64,000 bases of DNA from Ashinkailepas kermadecensis. Taxonomy: Eukaryota > Arthropoda > Thecostraca > Neolepadidae. Within the stretch, counting starts at the first letter, position 1. Every line of letters starts with the position of its first letter. The notes under the pieces are model-generated. The model had not been told where the DNA came from. It was given only the letters and a program-made list of their open reading frames with translations, and searched no databases. The position numbers were made by a program, and so were the translations under genes. Location: contig JAOTOM010005181.1 of the NCBI GenBank assembly GCA_034440615.1, positions 1,654,001 through 1,718,000 on the forward strand, in the 5' to 3' direction. This document shows positions 1 to 12,520 of this stretch, in pieces.

Positions 1-1802
1 AGGAGGAAAGCCTACCTGCCCCGGAAGGCCAATTTATTGGGGAACACGATGACGCGCAAATTATCGCAGTTCCTGGCGGACGCATAAGATCGGCTCTGGC
101 GAATACTTTTTAACGCCTTTTTGCGGTCATGAGTCCTAAACATTTCGCGAAGTTATACCAAAACCTTTAGGTATGTTTTTCCTTCACATTTACCATAAGG
201 CCAATATCTCATTATCGCAAAGCACGCACAATGCAAAAAAAAACTTTTCGATATTTTCAATTTGTCCATATTAATGGAAGCTGATTTCATAAGGCCCTGA
301 ATCATTTTGCAATCCGTCGGGCAGTTTCTTGTTTTTGGAATGTGTATGCTTGCATGGATATTGGAATATTCACTGAATAACTAGTACCACATTCATGTTC
401 ATGGTCACTTCGGAACAGTTTGACGTATGTTTCATCTTGAAAATAATCGAGGAAGTAACTGAAACCAATTATGTCGCGCTAGCCCGGGCTCCTGGCCCAC
501 TGTGTATTGGCGCAAATATGTAAAACATGATTTCAGGCAAACATGCAGAGCAAAAAACATGATATCAGTCGTAAGCCCATAGACCCCTGTGCTGACGTCA
601 CTTTTTGTGGGAAAAATTTGGGGGTGGTTTCGGATCCTGCACTCACAAGCATTTGAGAACTACGGGCAGTCTCCAAGATCACTGGAAGGCTTCGTCCGAG
701 CACCACAAGTTATCAAATGAGAACCACAAGGTTCTCAAGATAGATGTTCTCGTCTGAGAATATTCGTCGGTTTCCGAGATTTTTTTGTGACTTCTCCAAG
801 AACCTGGACAGCCACCCTTCAAGAATATCCGAGAATCATACTGAGGTTTGGACACCATTGTGAGCTCTCACAAGGTCACCATATATTTTCAATGGAGTAT
901 TGTATATGGTTTATGATGTTATTGGAAGGTGTTATGAGAGCACCACACGCTTCAGCCTGGAAACCACCGTGTAGTCTCCGACACCGTTGCAGGGTATCAC
1001 GAAAGCACCACATTTTGTTTAAAAAACTACTCATCTAGAATATTTCTCCATTTTATGCAACATACATCATACATATCTGCGATCACAAGGTCAGGGCACA
1101 CTGACTCCGTCATCAAACTTCGACAATGTTCCGACCTTTTCTTCTCGAACAACATAGACAAAACCCCAATAAAAATGGACACACCCAAACCGTGAACCTG
1201 CGCTGCTCATTGCTGGTTTTTTACCTGCCACAGTGACATGACCGAGCAATTCCTGAAGAAGAACTAACTGAACTAATGAATGCATCAATTTAACGACATG
1301 TGATCACAAGTAACCAGCGACTGGAAAACTTCAATGCATCACAAATCCACGCCGACAGAGAACTCAACGCATCAAACAGATACAATGTCTTCAGATTCTT
1401 TCGAAAGCAAAATGATGCTCGGTTGACCATTTGGCAGGCGACGTGTGCTGGCTACGAATATCTGTATTTTGCTACCGCAAAATAGCGCTTAAAGATAGGC
1501 CTTCCTGCTACCAACTGATTAGACTCAGTGTATATCCTGCTTACGCTATTGTTGTGCGACTATCATACGTAGTGCATTCACATTTATGAACTTCACCACA
1601 TTTCACATCTGGAATAAATAGTTTTGTTCCACACACGATGCATGCAACGATACGTAAAACTTTGTTGCTCCTTTGAAAACTGTGTTGTCTTGTTGTCTTT
1701 GAACCCACCTCCTCGTCCAGAAGGTGGAAGACTGCGCACTGCTCAGGCGCGAGCAGAACCCGCCTCCCCGTCCCCACAGTGGACGACTGCGCACTCTGAT
1801 GG
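1..1802. other. Unassigned sequence, no gene seen
   Basis: AT-rich to mixed sequence. I see no exon with recognisable protein similarity and no terminal repeat. Short motifs such as GAACCACAAGGTTCTC around 720 form small palindromes. The open frames here are short and have no recognisable domain. Confidence 0.4.
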
Positions 1803-1810
1803 AGAGCGAG

Positions 1811-2670
1811 CAGGGGCGTCGATTTGTATCCTTTTGTGGGGGCCATGGCCTCAACAATGTTGATCTTGGCCCCCCAATGTTGATTTGGGCCCCCAATAAC
1901 TTATGCTATTTTATGCTGATAAGAAAGCTAAAGGGGAAAAAAATGAAAAACACCATGCTAAGTAGAAACATTGATGTTAACCAGCACATTTTGTACTGAA
2001 AAGAAACAGATTTGGATTATATAGTGGACTGACCCTCCACCTTTTGCTGAAAAATGTAAAATTGTGTGCAAAAACAAACAAAATAACTGGAATTCCCTCC
2101 ACTGTGGAAGTACAGCTTACATCACAAAATGTTGAGATTAGCGATGCTGAAGTATTTTAAACCAGATTGTCTGAAAGAAAATCTGCTAAGCAACTAAACA
2201 ACAATTGCATGGTCATACTGATGTCTGTACACACCACCAATGGCAAAACCACATGCATATGGAGCTTGAACATGATTAAAATTCCATTCTCAATTTCCAG
2301 TCATTGTCAAACTTGCATGCAAATCATGGTTATCATTGAGATTGTGGATATACAAACTATAATTATATTTAGCAACCTACCCGTCACACCATCAGCTTGA
2401 TATTTACCAAGGTACCTACCTAGGTAGGTACCTAGGTAGGTACCTACCTACCTACATGCCCAATTATGAGGCAACCCAATCTCAAACCGAACCAACAAAA
2501 TCAAAGTGTGAGCCAATCTGCCAGCCTATGAAAACATGAGAGAAAAGTCAGCAAGAAGCCATATAGACACCTCATTATAATTGATATTCCTGAAAAACAA
2601 TAGGTATTAAGCTATGGCCACACATGACTTCCTAAACAAACCCTATAGTCATACAAGACTACAAGGTCTG
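1811..2670 (+). repeat. Left arm of the 7.3-kb element (copy 1 of an 860-bp repeat)
   Basis: This segment is repeated with clear similarity at 4030-4890. Shared landmarks in both copies are the CAGGGGCGTCGAT-type start, a run of AATGTTGAT followed by C-rich tracts, a GCATATGGAGCTTGAAC stretch and an AGTCAGCAAGAAG stretch. Copy 1 carries an expanded palindromic GGTACCTACCTA tract at 2411-2455 that is almost absent from copy 2. Confidence 0.7.
2411..2455. repeat. Palindromic GGTA/TACC microsatellite
   Basis: Repeated GGTACCTACCTAGGTAGGTA that can fold on itself. The equivalent place in the related copy (near 4650) has only one CCTAGGTACC, so the tract expanded after duplication. Confidence 0.75.
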
Positions 2671-2879
2671 GCAGCCGCATTAAATGTGTCACCCACTATT
2701 ACCTTAGAAGGTACACCAAAGTTCGCCTTCAAGCTTTCGTGACGTCATAGTTCTTCTTTCTCTTGCATTCAAAAAATTGATAGCATCAGGCGTGTTTCAA
2801 TTTCACTGCGCATGAGACGGTTAAAGCATGTTACAATTTTCAATTTTCAAAGTTTAAAGAACCTAACACAGCCAAACCT

Positions 2880-3960
2880 AACCTATCATAAGTTGCTGTT
2901 CAATAAAAAAAATTTTGGTAAATTTGCAGTTTAAGGTTATTTTTTTTTGTTTGACTTTTTCGCCAGAATGTCATTTTCATTACGGTGACTAAGATGATGG
3001 GACCACTTATTTTCGGTGCAAATTCATTTTATTTTAATTTGAAGAAAAAAATTGACAAATTTTCCAACTTAAAAAACCTAGACCAAACTACCCTAACCAC
3101 ACCTAACCCATTTGTTTCCTTTATCGTTACAAATGTGTGCAAAAACTTTTCTTGGTTGGTTGGTTGGTTGGTTATTTTGGTTTACGGCCGCATTGACTGC
3201 GTTGGTCATACAGCTCCCATACAACTTTTCTTGTTCCCACCTTAAAGCACAATAATATCCAAAAGTTTCCCCCAAAAAATTATAAACATGTTCACACACA
3301 AAAATGTCTTCAAAAGCAGCTTAGGTTAGGTTAAGCTCGGTTAGTTTCTTTTTTAAGGTTTATAATTTCCATAAAATAAATTAATTGACATTTTAATTTT
3401 TTAATTTTGTGTTCTCAAAAGACAGGTTAGGCTAGGTTAGGTTAGGTTTTGTTGAATACAAAAAAAAACATGAATGTTTATGCTATGTTACCGAACTCAA
3501 AGCCCTTTTTGGTATTATTTTACTCACAACCTGAAAAATAAGCATTTGCACAGAAAATAAGTGGGTCCAATCATCTTAGTCACCTTCATAAACATGGTAT
3601 TCTGCAGAAAAAAAATTGTTTAAAAAAAGGAAAAAAAGAACACCTTAAACCGCAAAGCTACCACATAATTCGCAATTTGTGGGGGAAACATTTTTGGAAA
3701 ATTTTGGAAACGTTTTCCAATTTGTAAAGCCTAAACTAACCTAATTTAACCAAACCTAACCCATTTGTTTGCTATATGGAGGCAAATGTGTAAAAACTTG
3801 TCTTGTTACCACCTTAAAGCACAATAATACCGGTTTGGCTAGGTTAGGCTAGTTTAGTTGTTTAACTTGGAAAACAAATCAAAAATTTAAAAAATAAAAA
3901 ATAAAATCGGAAATTTTCCTTCAAAAGCAGCTGACATTACGTTCGGTTAGGGTGGGTTCC
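2880..3960. repeat. AT-rich interspersed repeat with CCTAA/TTAGG-rich tracts
   Basis: Several short runs of AACCTAACC or GGTTAGGTTAGG occur here (for example 3095, 3320, 3425, 3735), as also at 6592. The phrase around ATCATCTTAGTCACC is present near 3570, inverted near 2985, again near 6465 and at 54955, so this is a dispersed repeat. The CCTAA runs are short and interrupted and are not a telomere array. A LINE 3'-tail-like stub (CATTGACTGCGTTGGTCAT) lies near 3190. Confidence 0.5.
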
Positions 3961-4029
3961 GTTGTTCAACTTAGAACATTTTCAGAATATATATTGCTTA
4001 ATTTTTGTTTCTAATATTTTTATTCAAAG

Positions 4030-4890
4030 CAGAGGCGTCGATCTATATCCTTTTTTGGGGTCCATGGCCCCACCAATGTTGATCTTGGCCCCCTCAATGT
4101 TGATTTGCCCCCCCCAAATAGCCTATGCTATTTGTATGCTGAGAAGAAAGTTAAAGGAAAAAAAGAAGAAGAAAAAAAACCATGCTACTTACAAAACTTA
4201 GTTGACGGCAACCAGCACATTTTGTACTGAAATGAAACAGATTTGAATTGGATAGTGGATTGACTCTCCACCTTTTGCTGCACAATTGAACATTTTGTGA
4301 AAAAAAACAAAGGAGTTGGATTTCCTTCCACTTTGCAAGCACGACTTACATCATAAAATGTCGAGATTAGCTGCTGCTGATTCATTTGAAACCAGATTGT
4401 TTGAAAAAATATGCAAAGGCTGATAACAATTGCATTGTCATAATGATGCTTGCACACATGACCAATGGCAGAAGCACATGCATATGGAGCTTGAACTGGA
4501 TTTATCCCACTCAATTTCCAGTAATCGTCAAAATTGCACACAATCCAGTCCATTCAACAATAATCAGTTTTCATTGAAATTGTGGATATGCAAACTATAT
4601 TTGTCTTCAGCAGTCAATCCATCGTACGATGAGCTTGATATTTACCTAGGTACCACCTATATGCCAATGACAATGTGCATATATTTATTATTGACACGCA
4701 GCATCCCAGTCTCGACCTGCACCAAGAGCCACATCAACATGTAATATCTGCTAGCTTATGATACCATGAAAGAAAAAAGTCAGCAAGAAGCTGCATGCAC
4801 ACTGTATTATGATTGACATTCTTGAAGAAAGCAATAGGTAGGTACTAGGCCGTAGCTTACAAGACTTTCTAAACGAACCTTGTAAGCAAG
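4030..4890 (+). repeat. Copy 2 of the 860-bp hAT-arm repeat
   Basis: It starts CAGAGGCGTCGATCTATATCC and follows copy 1 (1811-2670) through to TTCTAAACGAACC near 4880. No matching right end or target duplication was found for this copy, so it may be an internal duplication or a truncated insertion. Confidence 0.65.
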
Positions 4891-4928
4891 GCCATTTAAT
4901 CCACCATTTAGCCATTCCGCCATTTAGC

Positions 4929-5262
4929 CGCCCCGGTAGCTCAGTTGATTAGAGCGCTGGCCTGCTCTGGTCTCCCCTGTCCTGGCAACGCAGGGTTCGA
5001 GTCGCTTCGCGCGCTCGCATTTAGGGCTGGGAGGGTCAGTTGGCAGCTGGCCCGATAAGGCCGGGGACGAGCTACCGGGCGGCCGTGTCGGTGCATTGAC
5101 GGCACGTTAAACTTTCGGTCAAAATTCTGCCGTTGAACTTGAATTAATGGATCGGGTGGTGGGGCCAGGGTTCACGCAACAAGCTCTGCTTAGCAATAGG
5201 ACCCTGGTTCATAAAGCCACCCCAACAAGAACTCGGATTAAATTAATTTTTTTTTTTAATCA
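4929..5262 (+). mobile_element. tRNA-derived SINE, copy 1
   Basis: The head is tRNA-like: an A-box-like TAGCTCAGTTGATTAGAGCG near 4937 and a B-box-like GGTTCGAGTC near 4994, the two pol III internal promoter elements. The body follows with the phrase GCACGTTAAACT and ends at an AT-rich tail near 5245-5262. The body is shared in order with 42217-42480, which confirms a dispersed family. The anticodon arm is not a functional tRNA arm. Confidence 0.8.
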
Positions 5263-5564
5263 GATGCAGTCACTAGATGATTTGAACGCTTCGGACTGAT
5301 TGATCGTGACGTAACCAGTTCGATATAGCCCGATTCCTATGCTGTACAGGGAGCTGCTGCGATTTCCGAAAAACCATATATCGGATTATATTGCGCCATT
5401 TCACATGATTCTGGCACCGCAAAAGGATCGCTTCGCTTTCTTTCACCAATCTATCTACCACTTTTGCTCTAGCAATCGAAACTATCGCGGTATATAGCGT
5501 CAAAGTATTTTTTCTTGCGCACTGCCAAACCCGCATCCCAAACTTCTATGCAGTTACGCCCAGC

Positions 5565-5650
5565 CGTGTGGCGCAGAGGTATGAACTCAAACTCGAGATC
5601 CAGAGTTGGCGGGTTCGAAGGTCTCCAAGAACCCTGCTTTTTGAACCGCA
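5565..5650 (+). mobile_element. Second type of tRNA-like SINE head (remnant)
   Basis: GTGTGGCGCAGAGGTATGAACTC followed about 40 bp later by GGCGGGTTCGAAGGTCTCC looks like A and B boxes of a tRNA-derived head. No matching body copy was seen elsewhere in the window. Alternative: a degenerate tRNA pseudogene. Confidence 0.45.
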
Positions 5651-7282
5651 TTATTTTGCATTTTTAAATTAGTAGGAACATTACTGCGTGCCATCAAACA
5701 TATTGATCACGCTAACTGCAACCTTAATCCTTGACAACGCGGTACATAACTTATCGTCGCTTTACCGAGGCTTATTTACCGACGCACCCGAGCAGAAATC
5801 GGGCATATTCCAAATTCGGTGTAGAAATTCGGCGCAGCCTGGCAATCGGACTCGTGACGTCACAGCTCAGAAATATGGCCCTATGGCGGTTGCAGAAGTG
5901 ACAAACACCTGCTTGTATGTTGTATAAGGTCAAAACCCATCACCAAATGTGTCTGGAGAGACTTGATAGACACTAGCCCATTAAATGCCACAAATCGTGA
6001 TCGGCGTCCCTCAGTACATCCCAAATCGTGATATTGAATTCCCATGATATTGAATTCCCAAAGGAACAGTAGTTGAAGAACTTTGCAGGTAAGCTTGAAC
6101 AAGTCCAGTCCATGTCTTTTTCTGATTTGTGCTCAGGGTTTCCATGTTAATATCACATAACTACCACGCTTCTCTTCAAGAAGAGCTGTTTTTAGTTTAC
6201 TTTTATTAATATTTTCATTCTACTGCTCTTAGTGCTTTTTCTGCCCAGGATTGGGGCACCTAGTATTGCATTTCCGTTCAGGGGTTGGCACACCTTTTGG
6301 GAAATTTACAGCTTGAGGTAATTTCTGATTTCTTGAATTTTGTTTAATGCAATGTTTAGGAATGTGATGAACATGATGTTTCTGCTCATTTTGGTAAATT
6401 TGTGTTTTAAAGTGTTTTTTTTATGAATTCGTGGAATGTATCATTTCAATGCAATGTGACTCAGATGATGGCACCACTCATTTTCTATACAAATGCCTAC
6501 ATTTCAGGTTGTGAGCAAAATAACACCAAAAAAACCTTTGAATTAGGTGACATAGGATAAGCTATTTGTTTTAATAAAAAGAAATGCAACATAACCTAAC
6601 CTAACCTAGCCTAACCTCCCTTTGGATAAAAACAAAACCAAAACATCAAGTTGGAAAAATTTCAAGCAATGTATTTTTTTACGCTAAAAAATGCAACCCA
6701 ACTTAACATGTTGAAATGTAAAAGAACAATAACATGTTGAAAGTACTATATTTTCAGGAATGGAATCCTGTGCTGATGATATTTTCTGTAATAAATTTGC
6801 AAATCAGATCTACATCATTAGTGTTAATAAATATGAAAAATTCATAGAAATGCATACACCGGTTTGTGGACAAGAAGTTATTCTGATGATTTCTGATGTA
6901 TTGGAACATGGCAAATGTTTCATGATAGAAGCAGGCAGAGTTACAGTACTTATATCTCAATAAGTGGTCAGTTCACTAACAAGACAGCAAATTCACTCAA
7001 ATAGCACTCAAAACACCAGGCGACCCACTCTTTTTGCAAGTTTAAAATCGATGACAGTGCTTTCTTGAATCATGTTTAAAGCACATCAAGAAAATGTATT
7101 GCTGACACTTGTAAGGAACTGATGTGTGTAACGTTTAATTAACATTTCTAATGTACTGATGTTTGTACACAAAATATAGCTCACTATTATAAATAGCATG
7201 GGAAGTATGATGCCATATATCATGGCTAATTTATGGGCAAACTGTTATGCAGCAGATTCCCTGCATTGTTACTTAGTTATTT

Positions 7283-7345
7283 GGGATTTAGGGCACATCG
7301 ACCATGTTGATCACATAGCTCCCTGCATTGTTGTTAACTGATATA
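7283..7345 (-). mobile_element. LINE 3'-tail stub
   Basis: TTTAGGGCACATCGACCATGTTGATCA matches the 3' tail seen next to the RNase H-bearing LINE at 28767 and at 37925, 40815, 43655 and 44160. Only the tail is left; no coding sequence is visible. Confidence 0.5.
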
Positions 7346-7864
7346 TCAGTATGTTTGCAAATTCACTAATGAGTGACTCCATACCATTCTCACTGGGGTA
7401 TAAAAGCTACATTATAACATTGCTTCTACAATGCATATAACAGAAACCCATCTCGATTGTCCTACTTACTCAGGACACCATATAAATAAATGAAGCCAAT
7501 GAAAACCATAGAAGTCAATGAAAATGTTACTTCATCCCCTGTATTGTTAATGGAAACAAGTCTCTTGAACCATATGTTATGTCCTTCACAGTGTTGCTCC
7601 ATCCACCTCCAACTCCAACCCTGACCAAGCTTCAGGAGCTCATCCATCTCCAAAGCAGTGTGTTGAAGAAGGTATGTATTGCAGCATAACTACTGTGACC
7701 GGAATTCCATGGTATCCATGTTGCCTTACAATCCATCCTTGCTGATCCATGTAGCAGATGTTTGACTTTCCTCAAACTGTCTGGATAACTGGGGAGTTGA
7801 AATCACATGTGTGATGAAACAGATGAACTATTCCTGGATTCTTATGTTGCATTATTGCATGGCA

Positions 7865-8680
7865 CAGTGACATACCGAATGGGGACGGGGAATTGTGGGA
7901 AGTTGCCTCACCCCCCCTCCTGATAGGTTGTGGGGCCCCCAAGAATCCGCCGAGCTTAGGAAATAAATGCGCTATGCTCCCTAAAAATTTCACTCGGTCC
8001 ACCAAAAATCGCACCGGGGCTCAGAAAAATCACATTGGGGGCCCCAAACGTAGCGCAGGGGCCCCGATAATGACGCTGGGGCCTCAAAAGTTTGCACCTG
8101 GGCCCCTGAAAATCACGTTGGGGCCGCAAACAAGTCGTGCCGGGATTCAAGAAAATCAGGACCGGGGCCACAAACGGTCGGGCCGGGGCCTCCTGAAAAT
8201 CACGCCGAGACTGGGGTACTAAGAACTATCACCCGGGCCCCTGAAAATCACGCCAGAGGCCTGACAGGTCCCACCGGGGCTCTAAAAGTCTCGTTGAGGT
8301 CACCCAATAAATGAAGCCGGGTAAATGAAAAACAGCCCGGACACGGAAAATCAATCTGGGATCTCAACAATAGCTCCAAAAGCCCACAAAACTTGTTGGG
8401 CCCCCACAAACGTGTCGTAGCCACCGCAAGGGATCCCAACAAGTGACGACAGGGCCCCAAAAAATGGCACTTAGACCAAACAAATTTCACGCCGCTTCTC
8501 TTGAAAATCTCACTCGAATCGACTCCATCGAATCGACCAGAGCACCGGAAAATTCAGAATGGGTCCCGAAAGAAAATTATCCGAAGGGCCTTTCTACTCT
8601 CGATCGTGCAATCTGCGAAAAAAAACACGTTGAGCAGTCGCAGTGGCGTACTAAAGGGAAAAGTTCCCCTCCCTAATGTC
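7865..8680 (+). mobile_element. Truncated copy of the CAGTGGCGTAC hAT-like family
   Basis: The left end CAGTGACATACCGAATGGGG matches the left ends at 27887 and (minus strand) 25072. It is followed by the family's C-run, the GGTTGTGGGGCCCC box and then many short units of the form GGGGCCCCAAAAATCGCACC. The core around the doubled AATCGACTC phrase at 8515 is also present at 11335 and 30165. A right end was not found, so the copy is truncated near 8680. Confidence 0.65.
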
Positions 8681-9814
8681 AGGCACCAAGGAAATACTTT
8701 CACCCACCGTCATCACTATTCAGGTCTGCTGTGCTCTGATGCTCCATCAATGCCGGTGTGTTTTAGCCTGCATCTGATCGCTGAAGTATTTTTATTTAAG
8801 CCGGTGTGTGTTTGTTGGTGTGTGGAGTGAGGAGAAGTGTAACGGTGACGGTAACGGTGACGATAGATCCGAGTCCACTATATGGCACGGCAGTCGCATG
8901 CTCTTACTCACAGTTGTTATGTTGACATGCACTGAGCACTGCTCTTTTATTTATGTGACTTCACCAGTTATTGGACGATTTTCCCCGTTGGTGAGGATGC
9001 TGAATAAACATAAACATACACATCGTCGAATATAAAATCGGAATTTCTGAGATCTGAAAATATAGTGGGCTAAATCCGATGAGTTTTTTTTTTGGGGGGG
9101 GGGTCTAGTGCGTTGGCACTTCGCCCCCCCCCAATGTTTTTCAAAAATCGACACCCCTGAGAGCGAGCATGCAAAAACGAGCCATTACCCGCAGGAACGA
9201 CTCAGAAGCAGGGCCTCCTCTAACATGTTAACTAGGTGGGATGCGTCCCACCTAGTGCCGTGAAATCCCACCTAGTGGGGCGAAAAATCCCACCTAGTCA
9301 TAGGAAGCTTCAATAGAGAAAGCAACCAAAAAAACCTTCGTACAGTTCCGGTAGTGAAAGCCATTTTTTCTTAGGGCGGTGCATTGTTATCAAGAAGATA
9401 AAATGGTAGCAAGTTGATAGCACTTCTACTTAGGTCCAATCGACGAGGAAGGTTCAAATGCGAATTATTTCTGTGAAAAATGCATGGCACAAAGCCAGCA
9501 ATTGGATCCATTACCGGTCGTATTATAAAAACAGGACTTTCTAGACTTGTACGCACATCACAAGAGGAGCGGGGCGACGCGAGCCAGGCCGCATGACATG
9601 AGTGACGAGAGCTAGATATTCATTTGTGGTCATTTCTTCGATGTTGCTAAAATCAAGACAGATGAAGCTAGATACCTTTGTAAAAAGACCAGGTGTGTAA
9701 CGTAGCGGAATGTTCATCGGTTTTTCCTTCCTTCCTTCCAGGCGACACTACCCCCTTTCTCCCGGGCAAAGAGGATAGTCTCCCCCCCCCGCCCTGAGAG
9801 GTTATGGGGCGCCC

Positions 9815-10275
9815 AAGAACCGCACCGTGGCTCGGGAACCGCACCGTGGCTCGGGAACCGCACCGTGGCTCGGGAACCGCACCGTGGTTCGGGAACCGCA
9901 CCGTGGCTCGGGAACCGCACCGTGGCTCGGGAACCGCACCGTGGCTCGGGAACCGCACCGTGGCTCGGGAACCGCACCGTGGCTCGGGAACCGCACCGTG
10001 GCTCGGGAACCGCACCGTGGCTCGGAAACCGCACCGTGGCTCGGGAACCGCACCGTGGCTCGGGAACCGCACCGTGGCTCGGGAACCGCACCGTGGCTCG
10101 GGAACCGCACCGTGGCTCGGGAACCGCACCGTGGCTCGGGAACCGCACCGTGGCTCGGGAACCGCACCGTGGTTCGGGAACCGCACCGTGGCTCGGGAAC
10201 CGCACCGTGGCTCGGGAACCGCACCGTGGCTCGGGAACCGCACCGTGGCTCGGGAACCGCACCGTGGCTCGGGAA
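9815..10275. repeat. 19-bp minisatellite, about 24 units
   Basis: Unit CCGCACCGTGGCTCGGGAA, nearly perfect, with rare T, A or single-base variants. The unit resembles the longer-range degenerate units around it (GGGCCCAAGAACCGCACCGG), so it arose by local expansion of one unit of the host element. Because 19 is not a multiple of 3, the same 19-residue peptide repeats in all frames, which explains the long open frames on both strands; they are not genes. Confidence 0.95.
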
Positions 10276-10279
10276 AATA

Positions 10280-12520
10280 ATTGCGCCGGACCCACTAAAA
10301 ATCCGCTGTGGACCCCAAAATTCGAACCGGGGCCCCTGAAAAAAAAATAACATTAAGGACCCTGAAGCATGGCATGGGGACCTGTAAATGTTCCCGGGGG
10401 CCAAAAAACGCATTGAGGCGACCGAGAATTACATTAGGTACAGGAAAAAAACGCTGTGACCTCTAAGAATGATGCTGTGGGCTCCAAAATGTGGGACCGG
10501 GGCCCCAAAAATCGCACAGTGGCCCTGAAAATCACGCTGGGGGCCTCAAAAGGTCGGGCCGTCGCCCCCGAAATAGCGCTCAGAACGCAAAAAAGTATGG
10601 CCGGGCCCCTGAAGATCTCGTTGGGGGCCCGAAAAGTCGTACCGGGACCACTGAAAGTCACGTTGGGGGCCCAAAAAGGTACGGCCCCTTTTTACACTAG
10701 GGTCCCTTGAAACCACGAAGGAAGTCTCGCCGGGCCGGAGCCCAAGAAGTCTCGCCGGGCCCTTGAAAATGACGCTGGGAGGCTAAAAAGACGGGCCGGA
10801 CCGGGCCACTGAAAATCGCACTAGAGGCTCAACAGGTCGCACCGGGGCCCAAAAGTCCTATCGGGACCCAAAACAAATGAAGCCGGGCAACGAAAAAGTT
10901 CGGACAATAAAAAGAATTACGGTGCCCGAACAATCGCACCAAAAGCCACTAAAGACGTGTCGTATTAGCTAAACCTCGCACTAGGAATCCAACCAAATGA
11001 CGCCGGGACTCCCCCCCCCCCAAAAAAACGCACTGCATCCCAAAACATTCGTGTCGCAGCTTTTGAAAAAAATAAACTGGTGGCGCAAAAGGTCGCGCAG
11101 GGGCCCCACAACTTGCAGCTGCCCCACAAAATCAATTCTTACCCAGAATATCACTTTGCGGTCTCACAAATCGCGTCAATGAACCCCCAAAAACCGTCGA
11201 GCCCCGGAAAATACACTTGGCGAACCACAGAAAAAAGTCGCACAGGGAGCCCGAAGAATTGTACCGGGACCCAAAATTTTCGCGCAGGGGCCTTAAAAAA
11301 ATTAAAACTACCTCCCAAAAAATCATACAGCGACTCGATCGAATCGACCTGAGTACCGGAAAATTAAGAACATGTCACGAAATAAAATTATCGGAAGGAG
11401 TTTTCTCCTCTAAAGGGTGCCATCAGTTGAAAAAAAACTCGATGAACAGCCGCATTGGCGTACCAAGGGGAAAGTGCCCTCTCTCCATCCTGAGTAGGAT
11501 GGGCTCTCAAGAATCGTGCCGGGGTCCCCAAAAATCGCGCTGGTGCCCCAATTCGTATCGGGGCCCTCCGAATTCGCATAGGGGGCTCCGAAAAAAACAG
11601 GCCACATAAATCTCTCACCGGGGCCGGACATTTTTTAACGGGGCCCGCCAAAAGCACACTGGACCCAGGTAAGCACAACGCGCTCCGCAAACTCCGGGCG
11701 GGCCCTCAAGCATCTCGTTCTGGACCCAAAATTCGCGTCAGTAGTCCCAAAAATGTATGTCGGGGCATCAAAAACTCCCGTCGGGTCTCCAACAAATTGG
11801 CCTCGAGGTCCCCAAATATGCACAGCATGACCACAAAAATCGCATCGTGACCCCAAAAAGATCAAGCCGTAGCCCTCCAAAATAAGGAGTGATTACAAAA
11901 AAATGTATGAGCCAGGAAAATCGCTCAGGAGCCCCAAACATAGCACCAGATGCCTTCAACAACCACGTACGACCCCGGAAAAAACGTACTGGGGCTGGAA
12001 GATCGCGAAGGGACAGAACAATATGGCGCCGGGGGTCCCAAAGAAATCAGATCGAGATTCGGACATTACAAAATCAGAAGAGGTCCCCAAAAATCGCGTC
12101 AAGCGCCGAACACTGGCGTCGGGTCCCCAGAACGATGCGCCTGGGCTCGAAAAGTCGCGCCGGTATCCACAAAGTCGTGCTGGAGCCCCACAAATGTGCG
12201 TCAGGAGTCCCAAATAAACACAGCAGCAACACTAAGAGCACAACGGGAGGCCGAACAGGCGCCGGGTCCTCCAAGGCGCACCGAGTCTCGGAAAAAGCGA
12301 CAGAGCCTTCAAACATGCGTTGTATGCCGACATAATGCCACTGGGAGCTCTAAAAACCACACCGTAGGCCCTAAAAACACACCGGGGCCATGGGACTGCA
12401 TCAGAACTTCAAAAGACAGGCGGGGCTCGCAAAAAGCTGCATGGACCAAAAAAAGAACAAAAAGGCCGAGCACTAAATAAACACATCGGGGTGTTGAAAA
12501 ACAAAATTACCTAACACCTA
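10280..12520 (+). repeat. Degenerate short-unit array (body of the hAT-like element)
   Basis: Dozens of diverged units alternating GGGGCCCC with AAAAATCGC or GAAAATCACGC, spaced roughly 18-35 bp. The same composition fills 7920-8470, 27950-28760, 29760-30640 and, on the other strand, 23400-25040. Confidence 0.75.

Larger units (their letters stand above)
1811..9159 (+). mobile_element. hAT-like nonautonomous composite element, 7.3 kb
   Basis: The left end reads CAGGGGCGTCGATTT and the right end, read on the minus strand, CAGGGGTGTCGATTT, so 14 of 15 terminal bases match as an inverted repeat. The 8 bases before the element (1803-1810) and after it (9160-9167) are both AGAGCGAG, an exact 8-bp target duplication, which is the hAT superfamily signature. 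No transposase-like frame is visible inside, so it is nonautonomous or a nest of elements. It contains a second copy of its own first 860 bp (from 4030), a SINE at 4929, a second SINE head at 5565, LINE tail stubs and a truncated copy of the CAGTGGCGTAC family (from 7865). Superfamily assignment rests on TSD length and the CAG termini only. Confidence 0.75.

Noticed and set aside
3300..3460. Telomeric TTAGG array
   Set aside because: Only short, interrupted runs within an AT-rich dispersed repeat; no long perfect array.
9668..10413. Five overlapping open frames of 150-200 codons on both strands
   Set aside because: They all translate the 19-bp minisatellite; the same peptide occurs in every frame and no domain is present.
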